64,000 bases of DNA from Sphingobacterium sp. (GTDB taxonomy: Bacteria; Bacteroidota; Bacteroidia; Sphingobacteriales; Sphingobacteriaceae): the NCBI GenBank assembly GCA_031253985.1, contig JAIRVH010000188.1, positions 62,001 through 126,000 on the forward strand, in the 5' to 3' direction. The translations under genes and the position numbers were made by a program. Each line of letters begins with the position of its first letter. Within the stretch, counting starts at the first letter, position 1. Under the pieces are notes generated by a model. It saw only the letters and a list, made by a program, of their open reading frames with translations, had not been told where the DNA came from and did not search any database. This document shows positions 34,809 through 43,819 of this stretch, in pieces.

Positions 34809-37094
34809 ATGTTCAATATTAAAAAACTAACAGGGAGTATTCTTTTTCTATTCGCGATCCATATGGGTATGGCACAGCAGGCCTCACCGGTTGATTTCGT
34901 TAATCCATTGATTGGTACAGAATCGAAGTACGAATTGTCCAATGGGAATACCTATCCTGCAATAGCACGTCCTTGGGGTATGAATTTTTGGACGCCCCAA
35001 ACAGGGAATATGGGCGATGGCTGGGTATATACCTACACGGCAGATAAAATTAAAGGATTTAAGCAAACCCACCAGCCAAGTCCCTGGAACAATGATTATG
35101 GTCAGTTTTCCATCATGCCAGTAACTGGCACACCGCAATTTGACCAAGAAAAGCGGGCCAGCTGGTTTTCACACAAAGCAGAAATTGCCAAACCTTATTA
35201 TTATAGTGTCTATCTTGCTGATCATGATGTGACCACAGAATTATCTCCATCACAACGTGCGGCAATCTTTCAATTCACATTTCCCAAAACCGACAGCGCT
35301 TATATTGTTATCGATGCATTTGATAAAGGGTCTTATATTAAAGTAATTCCTCAGGAGAATAAAATTATTGGTTATTCAACAAAAAATAGCGGTGGTGTGC
35401 CGGATAATTTTAAGAATTATTTTGTCATTACTTTCGATCGACCTTTCTCTTACAAAGCTGGCGTAAAAAACGGCTCAATACGTAAAGATGAATTGGAGAT
35501 CCAGGATAATCATGCGGGAGCAATTGTAGGTTTTCCATCATTGAAGAGAGGTGATCAAGTGATCGCCCGTATTGCTTCTTCCTTTATTAGTTTTGAGCAG
35601 GCAGAACTTAATCTAAAAGAAGTGAAGTCCAAAACATTTCAGCAGGTTGTTGAAGAAGGTAAAGCGCAATGGAACGACGTCCTCGGCCGCGTCCAGGTTG
35701 AAGACCTAAATATCGATAGATTGCGTACATTTTATTCTTGTCTATACCGCTCAACATTATTTCCTAGAGATTTTTCTGAAATTGACGGCACTGGCAAGCG
35801 TATTCATTATAGCCCATATAATGGCCAAATCCTACCTGGGGAAATGTTCACAGATACAGGTTTTTGGGATACATTCAGGAGTTTGTTTCCGCTGTTGAAT
35901 TTATTATACCCTTCCATGAACGATCGCATGCAGGAAGGATTGGTCAATGCGTATAAGGAGAGCGGTTACCTTCCTGAGTGGGCTTCACCTGGACATCGTG
36001 CATCGATGATCGGAAACAATTCAGCATCTATTGTCGCAGATGCGTCAATTACTGATCGGAAAGGGTATGATAAAGAGCTATTATGGGAAGCATTGAAACA
36101 TGGAGCCAACAGCGCATATCCTAAACACTCTTCGACAGGACGCTTTGGTTATGAATATTATAATAAACTGGGCTATATACCTGCCGATGTGAAAGTGGAC
36201 CAGAATGTAGCACGTTCGTTGGAATATGCTTACAATGACTGGTGTATCTATGAATTTGGCAAGGCACTGGGTAAACCGGCAGCTGAAACTGCCATTTACG
36301 CAAAGCGAGCGATGAACTACAAAAATCTGTTTGACCCAAGTACAAAACTTATGCGTGGGAAAAAAGCAGACGGATCCTTCGTCGCGGATTTTGATCCAAG
36401 TGCGTGGTCACGGGAATATACGGAAGGCAATGCATGGCATTGGAGCTTTTGTGTATTCCATGATCCACAGGGGCTGATTAACTTAATGGGAGGTAATAAG
36501 TCTTTTGTATCCATGTTGGATACAGTTTTTGTTATCCCGAGTTATGAAGGAATGAAGAGCCGTGGTATGATCCACGAAATGCGTGAAATGCAGGTGATGA
36601 ACATGGGGCAATATGCCCATGGAAATCAGCCTATCCAACACATGCCTTATTTGTATAACTATGCTGCAGAACCTTGGAAGGCACAATATTGGGTGCGCAG
36701 GATTATGGATAAATTGTATTTACCGACACCGGATGGGTATTGCGGTGACGAAGATAACGGTCAGACTTCAGCTTGGTACGTCTTTTCTTCTTTAGGGTTT
36801 TATCCTGTTTCTCCAGGATCTGGTGAATACGTGATTGGTTCGCCTCAATTTGACAAAGTTACTTTGAAGCTTGAGAATGGAAAGAAAGTACAAATTCAGG
36901 CTAAACAACAAGGATCGAAGCAGGTCTACGTGAATCAGCTGTCCTGGAATGGAAAACCTTATGGTCGAAATTATATCCGGTATAAGGATTTATTGCAGGG
37001 AGCAAATCTTGAATTTAAAATGAGCGATGTACCGAATAAGAGTAGAGGGATAAAAAAAGAGGATGCACCATATTCTTTTAGCAATGAAAAATAA
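34809..37094 (+). CDS. GH92 alpha-mannosidase-family enzyme, Gln-type (second copy)
   Basis: A 761-residue exported GH92 enzyme, closely related to the one at 10433. A signal peptide ends at about residue 22 (GMAQ). The N-terminal domain is FVNPLIGTESKYELSNGNTYPAIARPWG. The catalytic domain has DTGFWDTFRSLFPLL, HGNQPIQHMPYLY (Gln607 where classical enzymes have the catalytic-acid Glu) and GDEDNGQTSAWYVF. The same Gln is present at 10433, while 13525 has Glu. From family knowledge this suggests activity on mannose-1-phosphate diesters rather than plain mannosides. It is a single-gene unit with its own operator and a strong terminator. The GH92 call is secure; the bond cleaved is inference. Confidence 0.93.
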   Translation: MFNIKKLTGSILFLFAIHMGMAQQASPVDFVNPLIGTESKYELSNGNTYPAIARPWGMNFWTPQTGNMGDGWVYTYTADKIKGFKQTHQPSPWNNDYGQFSIMPVTGTPQFDQEKRASWFSHKAEIAKPYYYSVYLADHDVTTELSPSQRAAIFQFTFPKTDSAYIVIDAFDKGSYIKVIPQENKIIGYSTKNSGGVPDNFKNYFVITFDRPFSYKAGVKNGSIRKDELEIQDNHAGAIVGFPSLKRGDQVIARIASSFISFEQAELNLKEVKSKTFQQVVEEGKAQWNDVLGRVQVEDLNIDRLRTFYSCLYRSTLFPRDFSEIDGTGKRIHYSPYNGQILPGEMFTDTGFWDTFRSLFPLLNLLYPSMNDRMQEGLVNAYKESGYLPEWASPGHRASMIGNNSASIVADASITDRKGYDKELLWEALKHGANSAYPKHSSTGRFGYEYYNKLGYIPADVKVDQNVARSLEYAYNDWCIYEFGKALGKPAAETAIYAKRAMNYKNLFDPSTKLMRGKKADGSFVADFDPSAWSREYTEGNAWHWSFCVFHDPQGLINLMGGNKSFVSMLDTVFVIPSYEGMKSRGMIHEMREMQVMNMGQYAHGNQPIQHMPYLYNYAAEPWKAQYWVRRIMDKLYLPTPDGYCGDEDNGQTSAWYVFSSLGFYPVSPGSGEYVIGSPQFDKVTLKLENGKKVQIQAKQQGSKQVYVNQLSWNGKPYGRNYIRYKDLLQGANLEFKMSDVPNKSRGIKKEDAPYSFSNEK

Positions 37095-37163
37095 AGTTCT
37101 TTTCGACGGGCGTCAATTAAATAATACCAATGACTAGCGCAATATCTTGTCAGCGGTAATCTT

Positions 37164-37205
37164 AAAAACCATGGCAGCTAATTTTCGGGCTGTCATGGTT
37201 TTTTT
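37164..37205 (+). terminator. Rho-independent terminator after the third GH92
   Basis: AAAAACCATGGCAGC (37164-37178) pairs with GCTGTCATGGTTTTT (37190-37204) with one G-T wobble over an 11-nt loop, ending in a T run. It closes the mannan-type region. Confidence 0.85.
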
Positions 37206-37239
37206 ACATGAATAAAATAATCTTGGTTATTTAAAGTCA

Positions 37240-37247
37240 TACCTTTG
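37240..37247 (+). promoter_or_regulatory. Putative -7 promoter element (TACCTTTG)
   Basis: A perfect match to the Bacteroidota -7 consensus TAnnTTTG. An upstream TTG at 37223-37225 is closer than the usual 19-21 bp. If used, transcription would start near 37252, which rules out the GTG at 37247 as a start codon and favours the ATG at 37265. Confidence 0.5.
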
Positions 37248-37264
37248 TGATTCGAAATTTCGAT

Positions 37265-37627
37265 ATGTTAGGTAAAATATTTCATTTTTTAACACTCTTT
37301 GCATACCTTAATCTGTTGACCTACGAGTCTTTCTCCTCGGCAACGGGACAGGTTTTGCATGCAGGTGAAACCATCGTGGAGTATTTTTTGGATGATGTAT
37401 TGGATCTGGAGCCTATTCATTCTTCCCAAGAAGAAAAGGTACTATTGCAGGATGACTATCGCATATTTTCTCTCAATAGTCAGGTATTGCCAATTTTTAT
37501 TTTTGTTTTTGGGATCGTCTTTACAGCATTATGTTTTGCAAAGGACGATGAACACCCTTTTTATCGATCGAAAACCTTGTGCTTGCCGGGGTATTACCGG
37601 TTCTTATCCCGTTTTCGGCCCTTCTAG
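37265..37627 (+). CDS. Small membrane protein of unknown function upstream of RND efflux genes
   Basis: I do not recognise this 120-residue protein. It has a hydrophobic N-terminus (LGKIFHFLTLFAYLNLLTYESF) that could be a signal peptide or membrane anchor, an acidic middle (about 30-65) and a second hydrophobic stretch near residues 76-92 (QVLPIFIFVFGIVFTALCF), followed by a short basic, aromatic tail (YRFLSRFRPF). The start at 37265 was chosen because of the promoter position. It is on the same strand as the efflux genes, 270 bp upstream of the adaptor, so it could be part of that system; the gap holds nothing I can identify. Confidence 0.55.
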   Translation: MLGKIFHFLTLFAYLNLLTYESFSSATGQVLHAGETIVEYFLDDVLDLEPIHSSQEEKVLLQDDYRIFSLNSQVLPIFIFVFGIVFTALCFAKDDEHPFYRSKTLCLPGYYRFLSRFRPF

Positions 37628-37896
37628 TTACGCTCCCTAAATTTTCTAGTAGGAAGCTGCACCCAGATTATTTTATCTTGATATTAAGCTATTGAAGACC
37701 TTAGGGCCTCTCTTTGCAATATAGACTTTGTCGCTTCCATCTTGCGCATTCTCCTAAGTTTCGACTTTGAATTTCTTGAGGAGGATTTAACACGTTACAT
37801 TTTTTATCGTTTATGAAATACCCAGGTCTAAGACTACCGACATTGATGTAAATCAACGGGATATTCTATAGGACCTTTAAAGAAGATTATTCCCCT

Positions 37897-39003
37897 ATGA
37901 ACAAATTACTTGTGCTGTGCCTTTTCGCAGGTATGGTAGGGATGCTGGCTTCATGCCGCTCCTCCAACGCTAACGCTGATCAAAAAGAAGAGATTAAAAA
38001 TATTCCTATTACGCCACTAATGGTCATGGATACAACCGTTTATCAGGAATATATTGCTGATATCCAAGCCCTGAAGAATGTAGAGATCCGGTCGAAACTG
38101 AATGGTTTTTTAGATAAAATTTATGTGGATGAAGGGGCTTGGGTAAAGAAAGGACAGGTATTATTTAAATATAACAATGAAGAATATCGTTCGGAACTTG
38201 CAAAAGCCAAAGCACAGCATGACAATGCAATTGCTGAAGCGCAAAAGATCAAACTGGAAATGGAGCGGACACAAAAATTGGTTGACAAGAACATCGTGAG
38301 CGCTTCCGAGTATAATTTATTGAAAATACAATTAAAGGCGGCCAATTCCAAAATCGAGGAGGCCCGTGCACTGGTTAATCAAGCTCAAACAAGATTAGAC
38401 TATACAGTCATTCAAGCTCCGTTTAATGGACGTATTGACCGGATTTTATTAAAAGAAGGGTCATTATTGACAGAAGGAAGCCTGATTACCACAATCTCTG
38501 ACTTAAGTAAAGTGAACGTCTATTTCGATATTTCTGAAAGGGAATACCTTGCACTGATGCGCGACAAGCTGAATGGCAAGGAAACGCAAAAATCTGTCAA
38601 ATTAATTCTGGCAAATGGGGAGCTATATCCACACCAAGGGATTGCTCATCTGGTGGAAAGTGAATTTGAAGCCAATACCGGGTCTATTGCCCTTCGTGTA
38701 CAATTTCCGAATGCGGAGCATATTCTAAAGCATGGGGCAACGGGTAAAATTGCTGTTCCGATGGAAACCGGTGAGCATACTTTTGTACATCAAAAATCGG
38801 TGTTTGAAATTCAGGATAAAACATATGTGTACACCATGCAGGCTGATAGTACGGTGAAGATGACACCTTTTGTTGCCGGGCCACGGGTAGGGCATTATTA
38901 CATTGTCGAGGGCGGTCTCGATCCCAATGCCAAAGTGGTGTATGAGGGAGTACAAAGTTTACGTAGCGGAATGAAGATTAATCCAAAATTGAGAAAGCTG
39001 TAA
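37897..39003 (+). CDS. RND efflux periplasmic adaptor (membrane fusion protein, AcrA/HlyD family)
   Basis: A 368-residue lipoprotein adaptor, lipobox LASC (Cys20). It follows the order of the family: a lipoyl half-motif (VEIRSKLNGFLDKIYVDEGAWVKKGQVLF), an alpha-helical hairpin (about 90-155, rich in Ala, Lys, Glu), the second lipoyl half (LDYTVIQAPFNGRIDRILLKEGSLLTEG), then the beta-barrel and membrane-proximal domains. It bridges the inner-membrane pump and outer-membrane channel, which are fused in the next gene (14-bp gap). Exported substrate unknown; the pump is of the hydrophobe/drug type. Confidence 0.94.
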   Translation: MNKLLVLCLFAGMVGMLASCRSSNANADQKEEIKNIPITPLMVMDTTVYQEYIADIQALKNVEIRSKLNGFLDKIYVDEGAWVKKGQVLFKYNNEEYRSELAKAKAQHDNAIAEAQKIKLEMERTQKLVDKNIVSASEYNLLKIQLKAANSKIEEARALVNQAQTRLDYTVIQAPFNGRIDRILLKEGSLLTEGSLITTISDLSKVNVYFDISEREYLALMRDKLNGKETQKSVKLILANGELYPHQGIAHLVESEFEANTGSIALRVQFPNAEHILKHGATGKIAVPMETGEHTFVHQKSVFEIQDKTYVYTMQADSTVKMTPFVAGPRVGHYYIVEGGLDPNAKVVYEGVQSLRSGMKINPKLRKL

Positions 39004-39017
39004 CGGAGGGATAGATT

Positions 39018-42000
39018 ATGTTTGAAACATTTATAAAACGGCCTATATTGTCGTTGGTCATTTCGGTGTTTATTACGCTGTTGGGACTGCTGGCTTTATT
39101 TACGTTGCCTATTACACAATTTCCTGATATCGTACCGCCTTCAGTGGTTGTAAACGCTAATTATACAGGAGCAAATGCGGAAGTAAGTACAAATGCGGTA
39201 GCCATTCCTTTGGAAAAAGCAATCAATGGTGTTGCGGGAATGACCTATATGAATTCGGTGTCGACTAATAACGGAAGCACAGTTATTCAAATTTTCTTTG
39301 AAGTCGGTACGGATCCGGATATTGCTGCTGTAAACGTACAGAATAGGGTCACTACTGTATTGGACGAATTACCTGAAGAGGTTATCAAAGCGGGGGTAAC
39401 TACAGAGAAAGAAGTCAACTCGATGTTGATGTACCTGAATGTTTTTACTGAAGATGAAACTGCGGATGAACGGTTTATTTACAACTTTGCCGATATCAAT
39501 ATTCTGAAAGAACTGAAACGTATCGAAGGAGTTGGTCTTGCTCAGATCATGGGAATGCGGGATTATGCGATGCGTGTTTGGGTCAAACCAGATCGTATGG
39601 CAGCATATAATATTTCCGCAGAAGACGTCGTAGCTGCATTAAGAAAGCAGAATATTGAGGCTGCTCCCGGACAGACAGGTATCAGTTCAGATAAAATGCG
39701 CAATATGCAGCAATATGTACTGCGCTATCCGGGGAAATTCACTGAGATAGAAGAATACGCCAATATACCTATTCGGGCGAATGCGAGTGGGTCCATTATC
39801 CGTATTAGGGATGTCGCTGATGTTGAATTTGGCTCATTGGATTATGAGATGGTATCCAAAACCGATGGACGTCCATCGGCTTCCATTATGTTGAAGCAAT
39901 TACCGGGGTCAAATGCGCAGGAAGTTATCCAACGTGTGAAGGACCGGATGGCAGAATTAAAAGAAACTCAATTTCCAACAGGTATGACCTATACCATGGG
40001 TTATGATGTATCCCGCTTTTTGGATGCGTCAATTTCTTCTGTTATTAAGACTTTGTTAGAAGCCTTCCTTTTGGTTTTTATTGTTGTGTTTATCTTCTTG
40101 CAGGATTTCAGGGCGACGGTAATTCCTATTTTAGCGGTACCCGTCTGTTTGATCGGGGCACTGTTTTTTATGCAGATGCTTGGATTTTCGATCAACCTAT
40201 TGACCTTATTTGCCTTGGTACTCGCTATTGGTATTGTCGTGGATAATGGAATTGTGGTGGTTGAGGCCGTATATGCCAAAATGGAGGAAGAGCATTTGCA
40301 ACCTATGGCGGCCACATTGGAGGCTATGAAAGAGGTTGGGGGTGCTGTTGTGGCGATTACTTTAGTCATGTCTGCCGTTTTTGTTCCTGTAGCTTTTCTT
40401 TCTGGCCCTGTGGGGATATTTTATCGTCAGTTTTCATTGACACTCGCTGCCGCGATCGTTATCTCGGGTATCAATGCATTGACGCTGACGCCAGCTCTGT
40501 GTGCTTTGTTCCTAAAATCACCACATGACCGCAAGCCATCGAATAATTGGTTGGATCGCTTCTTTAAAAAATTCAACAGTATATATGATAAAACAGCCTT
40601 TGGTTACAAAGGGATTTTGGTGAAAACCAGTGCCCGCAGGGGATTGACCTTGCTTTTGCTGGGCGTCTTTTTTGTTGCTACCTGGGGAAGTAGCGCGATA
40701 TTGCCATCTGGATTTATTCCAACAGAAGATCAGGGAATGATCTACGTTGCTGTGACAACACCCGCTGGGGCTACAGTAGACCGTACGGAGCGTGTACTGG
40801 ATAAAATTGACTCTGTTTCTCGTCAATTGGACGTTGTTGAAACAGTGTCTACATTGTCGGGGTACAGTATCATAACTGAAGTATCGGGTGCTTCTTATGG
40901 GATGGGAATGATCAATCTTAAGCCTTGGAAAGAGCGAGATCAAACGGTCGATGATGTCATTAAAGAATTACGCGATAAAACAAAAGATTTTGCTGATGGA
41001 GAGATTGAATTCTTTCCGCCGCCGACAGTTCCCGGTTTCGGTAACTCTTCGGGTTTTGAATTACGTTTATTGGACCGTAGCGGTAATGAGGATCTCAATA
41101 AGACGGCTGAGGTGTTACAGAAGTTTATGGACGATATGGAAAAAAGTGATGTCCTTCAGGATATCAACTCTAGTTTTGACGTGAACTTTCCTCAGTATAT
41201 GCTGAAGGTAGACTACGATATGGCCGCAAAGAAGGGGATATCGGTGGAGAATGCTATGAATACGTTGCAGACATTAATGGGAAGTCTTTATGCTACGAAT
41301 TTTATCCGTTATGGACAAATGTATAAAGTGATGGTACAGGCAGGTCCTGAATACCGGCAGCGACCGGAAGACGTTCTACGTCTCTACGTAAAAAATGAAA
41401 CTGGTGAAATGGTGCCTTACAATGCTTTTATTTCGATGGAAAGGATCTATGGGCCTGAACAAATTACGCGTTATAATATGTTTAGTTCAGCGATGATTAC
41501 AGGGCAGTCCTCAGCAGGGTTCAGTTCTGGACAGGCGATCGAAGAGGTGGAAAAAATAGCATCGTCTCTTCCAAAGGGATATAGTATTGAATGGTCCGGT
41601 ATGACGCGAGAACAGAAGATTTCAGGAAACCAGGCTTTGTATATTTTTGCGCTCTGTCTGTTGTTTGTTTATTTACTGCTGTGTGCGCAGTACGAAAGCT
41701 TTTTGTTGCCATTACCAGTTCTCCTCTGTCTTCCGGCGGGAATATTCGGTGCATTTATTTTCCTGAAAGTCTTTGGATTGGAAAACAATATTTACGCACA
41801 GGTTGCATTGGTCATGCTCATAGGTTTGCTGGGCAAAAATGCGATCCTGATTGTGGAGTATGCCAATTTGAAATATAAACAAGGAATGGATATTGTGACC
41901 GCTTCGATCGAAGGAGCTGTAGCGCGTTTACGACCTATATTAATGACTTCCTTTGCATTTATTGCAGGGTTGATACCGCTGATGATGGCCAGTGGAGCAG

Positions 42001-43568
42001 GTGCTTTGGGGAATCGAAGTATTGGTACTGCTGCGGTAGGGGGAATGCTCATCGGGACGGTCCTCGGGGTTATTGTTATTCCTGGACTGGTCGTCTTATT
42101 TTCAAAAAAGGATAACAAGAAACAGGTCGTAAAACAAGCTTCTTTAGTAATCGCTGCCCTGATCTTATTTGGAAGCTGCTCAGTTCCTAAAAAATCTCTT
42201 CAGCCGCAGAAAGTAAATGTTCCAAGTTCATTTTCTAAGGATGTTGCACCAGATAGTTTAAATGTCGGCGGGCGATCTTGGAAGGAAATTTTTAAAGATC
42301 CAAAGTTAGTTTCTCTGATTGATTCTGCTTTGCAGAACAATTTGGATATTCGTCAATCAATTTTACGGTTAGCATCTGCACAGGCTTATTTTAAACAGCG
42401 TAAGGCCGCATTAGGTCCAACTGTAGAGGCTGCAGTAGAAGGTGGAATACGGAAATATGGACATTATACGGAATCGGGAATTGGTAACTATGATTCAAAT
42501 TTTTCGGAAAACTTGAAAAGTGATGAGAAATTACCTGAACCATTTATCCCAGACTATTTTATTGGACTTCGTTCATCTTGGGAGATTGATCTCTGGGGCA
42601 AGCTAAGGAGCCAAAGGCAAGCTGCTTATTTTAGCTTTTTAGCAGAGCAGGAGGGGAAGCGCCTATTAGAAACGGAATTGGTATCCAATATTGCCACGGC
42701 TTATTATGAATTAATCGCTTTGGATCAGAAGATAAAAGTCTATGATCGGAATATTGAGTTACACAAAAATGCGTTGGAGGTGGTTGAGGTAAAAAAGGAT
42801 GCTGGTTATGCCACTGAACTTTCTGTACAGCAATTTAAAGCGCTATTGGCCAATTCCAAGGCCGCAAAGGAACAGCTGATTCAAGAGATCGCACTGTGGG
42901 AACATCATATCAATGGTTTATTGGGACGATTCTATCAGCCTATTGTAAGAAGTACATATACCGAAAACACAGATTTATACTATGCAATGAGCTTTGGTAC
43001 TCCAGATGATTTGGTTAATCAACGCCCAGATATCAAGGCTGCTTATCTGAAAGTGATTGCATCGTCAAATCATCAGGAAGCGTCACGCTTAGCTTTTCTA
43101 CCTTCTGTCGCTATAAGCCCTTTTATCGGATTGCAAAGCTTTAGTTTGAACAAGTTATTCAATCTCGATAAGTCTATTGCTTATAATTTATTTGGTGGTA
43201 TCACACTACCGATATTTAATCAAAGACAATTGAAAACGCAGTACGAGATCGCAAAAGCAGATTATGGAATTGCTTTTGTGGACTATGAAAAAAGCGTTTT
43301 AAACGCCTATAATGAGGTTTCCAATGTGATCATGACCCAGGAGGCCATCGGTAAGCGGCGCAATTTTGTCGATCAACATGTTCAAGCATTGAATCTCTCC
43401 ATAGAGGCTGCGCAAGAACTGTTTATCGCAGGGAGGGTAACATCGCTAGATGTTGTAACAGCACAGAAGGAGTCGCTCGAAGCTCAAATAGGTAAAGTGG
43501 AATTAGAGAAAGAGAATACATTGAATCAGATTCTACTCTACAAAGCATTGGGAGGAGGTTGGCAATAG
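39018..43568 (+). CDS. Fusion protein: HAE1-type RND efflux pump joined to TolC/NodT-type outer-membrane channel
   Basis: One uninterrupted 1516-residue frame. Residues 1 to about 1035 are an AcrB-type pump (FIKRPILSLVISVF start, 12 transmembrane segments, two large periplasmic loops). Lys940 (GLLGKNAILIVEY) matches the proton-relay Lys. The TM4 acidic pair is Asp409-Asn410 (GIVVDNGIVVVEAV), where Escherichia coli AcrB has Asp-Asp. Residues about 1038-1516 are a complete outer-membrane efflux protein that still starts with what looks like a lipoprotein signal (LILFGSCS, Cys1054) and contains WKEIFKDPKLVSLIDSALQNN and the usual paired helical hairpins. The former signal would act as a 13th membrane segment and put the channel domain in the periplasm, so the topology is workable. 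The adaptor gene is directly upstream. Confidence 0.92.
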   Translation: MFETFIKRPILSLVISVFITLLGLLALFTLPITQFPDIVPPSVVVNANYTGANAEVSTNAVAIPLEKAINGVAGMTYMNSVSTNNGSTVIQIFFEVGTDPDIAAVNVQNRVTTVLDELPEEVIKAGVTTEKEVNSMLMYLNVFTEDETADERFIYNFADINILKELKRIEGVGLAQIMGMRDYAMRVWVKPDRMAAYNISAEDVVAALRKQNIEAAPGQTGISSDKMRNMQQYVLRYPGKFTEIEEYANIPIRANASGSIIRIRDVADVEFGSLDYEMVSKTDGRPSASIMLKQLPGSNAQEVIQRVKDRMAELKETQFPTGMTYTMGYDVSRFLDASISSVIKTLLEAFLLVFIVVFIFLQDFRATVIPILAVPVCLIGALFFMQMLGFSINLLTLFALVLAIGIVVDNGIVVVEAVYAKMEEEHLQPMAATLEAMKEVGGAVVAITLVMSAVFVPVAFLSGPVGIFYRQFSLTLAAAIVISGINALTLTPALCALFLKSPHDRKPSNNWLDRFFKKFNSIYDKTAFGYKGILVKTSARRGLTLLLLGVFFVATWGSSAILPSGFIPTEDQGMIYVAVTTPAGATVDRTERVLDKIDSVSRQLDVVETVSTLSGYSIITEVSGASYGMGMINLKPWKERDQTVDDVIKELRDKTKDFADGEIEFFPPPTVPGFGNSSGFELRLLDRSGNEDLNKTAEVLQKFMDDMEKSDVLQDINSSFDVNFPQYMLKVDYDMAAKKGISVENAMNTLQTLMGSLYATNFIRYGQMYKVMVQAGPEYRQRPEDVLRLYVKNETGEMVPYNAFISMERIYGPEQITRYNMFSSAMITGQSSAGFSSGQAIEEVEKIASSLPKGYSIEWSGMTREQKISGNQALYIFALCLLFVYLLLCAQYESFLLPLPVLLCLPAGIFGAFIFLKVFGLENNIYAQVALVMLIGLLGKNAILIVEYANLKYKQGMDIVTASIEGAVARLRPILMTSFAFIAGLIPLMMASGAGALGNRSIGTAAVGGMLIGTVLGVIVIPGLVVLFSKKDNKKQVVKQASLVIAALILFGSCSVPKKSLQPQKVNVPSSFSKDVAPDSLNVGGRSWKEIFKDPKLVSLIDSALQNNLDIRQSILRLASAQAYFKQRKAALGPTVEAAVEGGIRKYGHYTESGIGNYDSNFSENLKSDEKLPEPFIPDYFIGLRSSWEIDLWGKLRSQRQAAYFSFLAEQEGKRLLETELVSNIATAYYELIALDQKIKVYDRNIELHKNALEVVEVKKDAGYATELSVQQFKALLANSKAAKEQLIQEIALWEHHINGLLGRFYQPIVRSTYTENTDLYYAMSFGTPDDLVNQRPDIKAAYLKVIASSNHQEASRLAFLPSVAISPFIGLQSFSLNKLFNLDKSIAYNLFGGITLPIFNQRQLKTQYEIAKADYGIAFVDYEKSVLNAYNEVSNVIMTQEAIGKRRNFVDQHVQALNLSIEAAQELFIAGRVTSLDVVTAQKESLEAQIGKVELEKENTLNQILLYKALGGGWQ

Positions 43569-43819
43569 ATCTGACAAATTAAAAACAGAAAACTATTTTT
43601 CATGCGATAAAGAATTAACATGTTAATTCTTAGATTCTTTTATAGGGTCAGGGAAAGAGGCCGTCGTGAGATGTCCTCTTTTTTTTCTGGAAGTTTCTGA
43701 TGTTATAGGCCAGAAAGAACCTTCTTTCGTTTTCATTGCTATTGGTTCCAGCAAAGTCATGAAGGTTTTGTTGTTATTTTTATGTAGTTTAGTCGACACT
43801 ATTTTGAACCGAGTCGATT
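43569..43819. other. Intergenic region with long palindrome and terminator-like hairpin
   Basis: A 251-bp gap. AAGAATTAACA/TGTTAATTCTT at 43610-43631 is a perfect 22-bp palindrome. AAAGAGG (43654-43660) pairs with CCTCTTT (43675-43681) and is followed by T residues to 43686, which suits termination of the efflux operon. The rest should contain the promoter of the regulator gene; no clear consensus was seen. Confidence 0.5.

Noticed and set aside
37247..37264. GTG start for the small membrane protein
   Set aside because: It overlaps the predicted TACCTTTG promoter box; the ATG at 37265 is consistent with transcription from it.
40518..40943. Minus-strand open frame of 141 codons inside the RND gene
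   Set aside because: It is antisense to conserved pump sequence and has no independent support.
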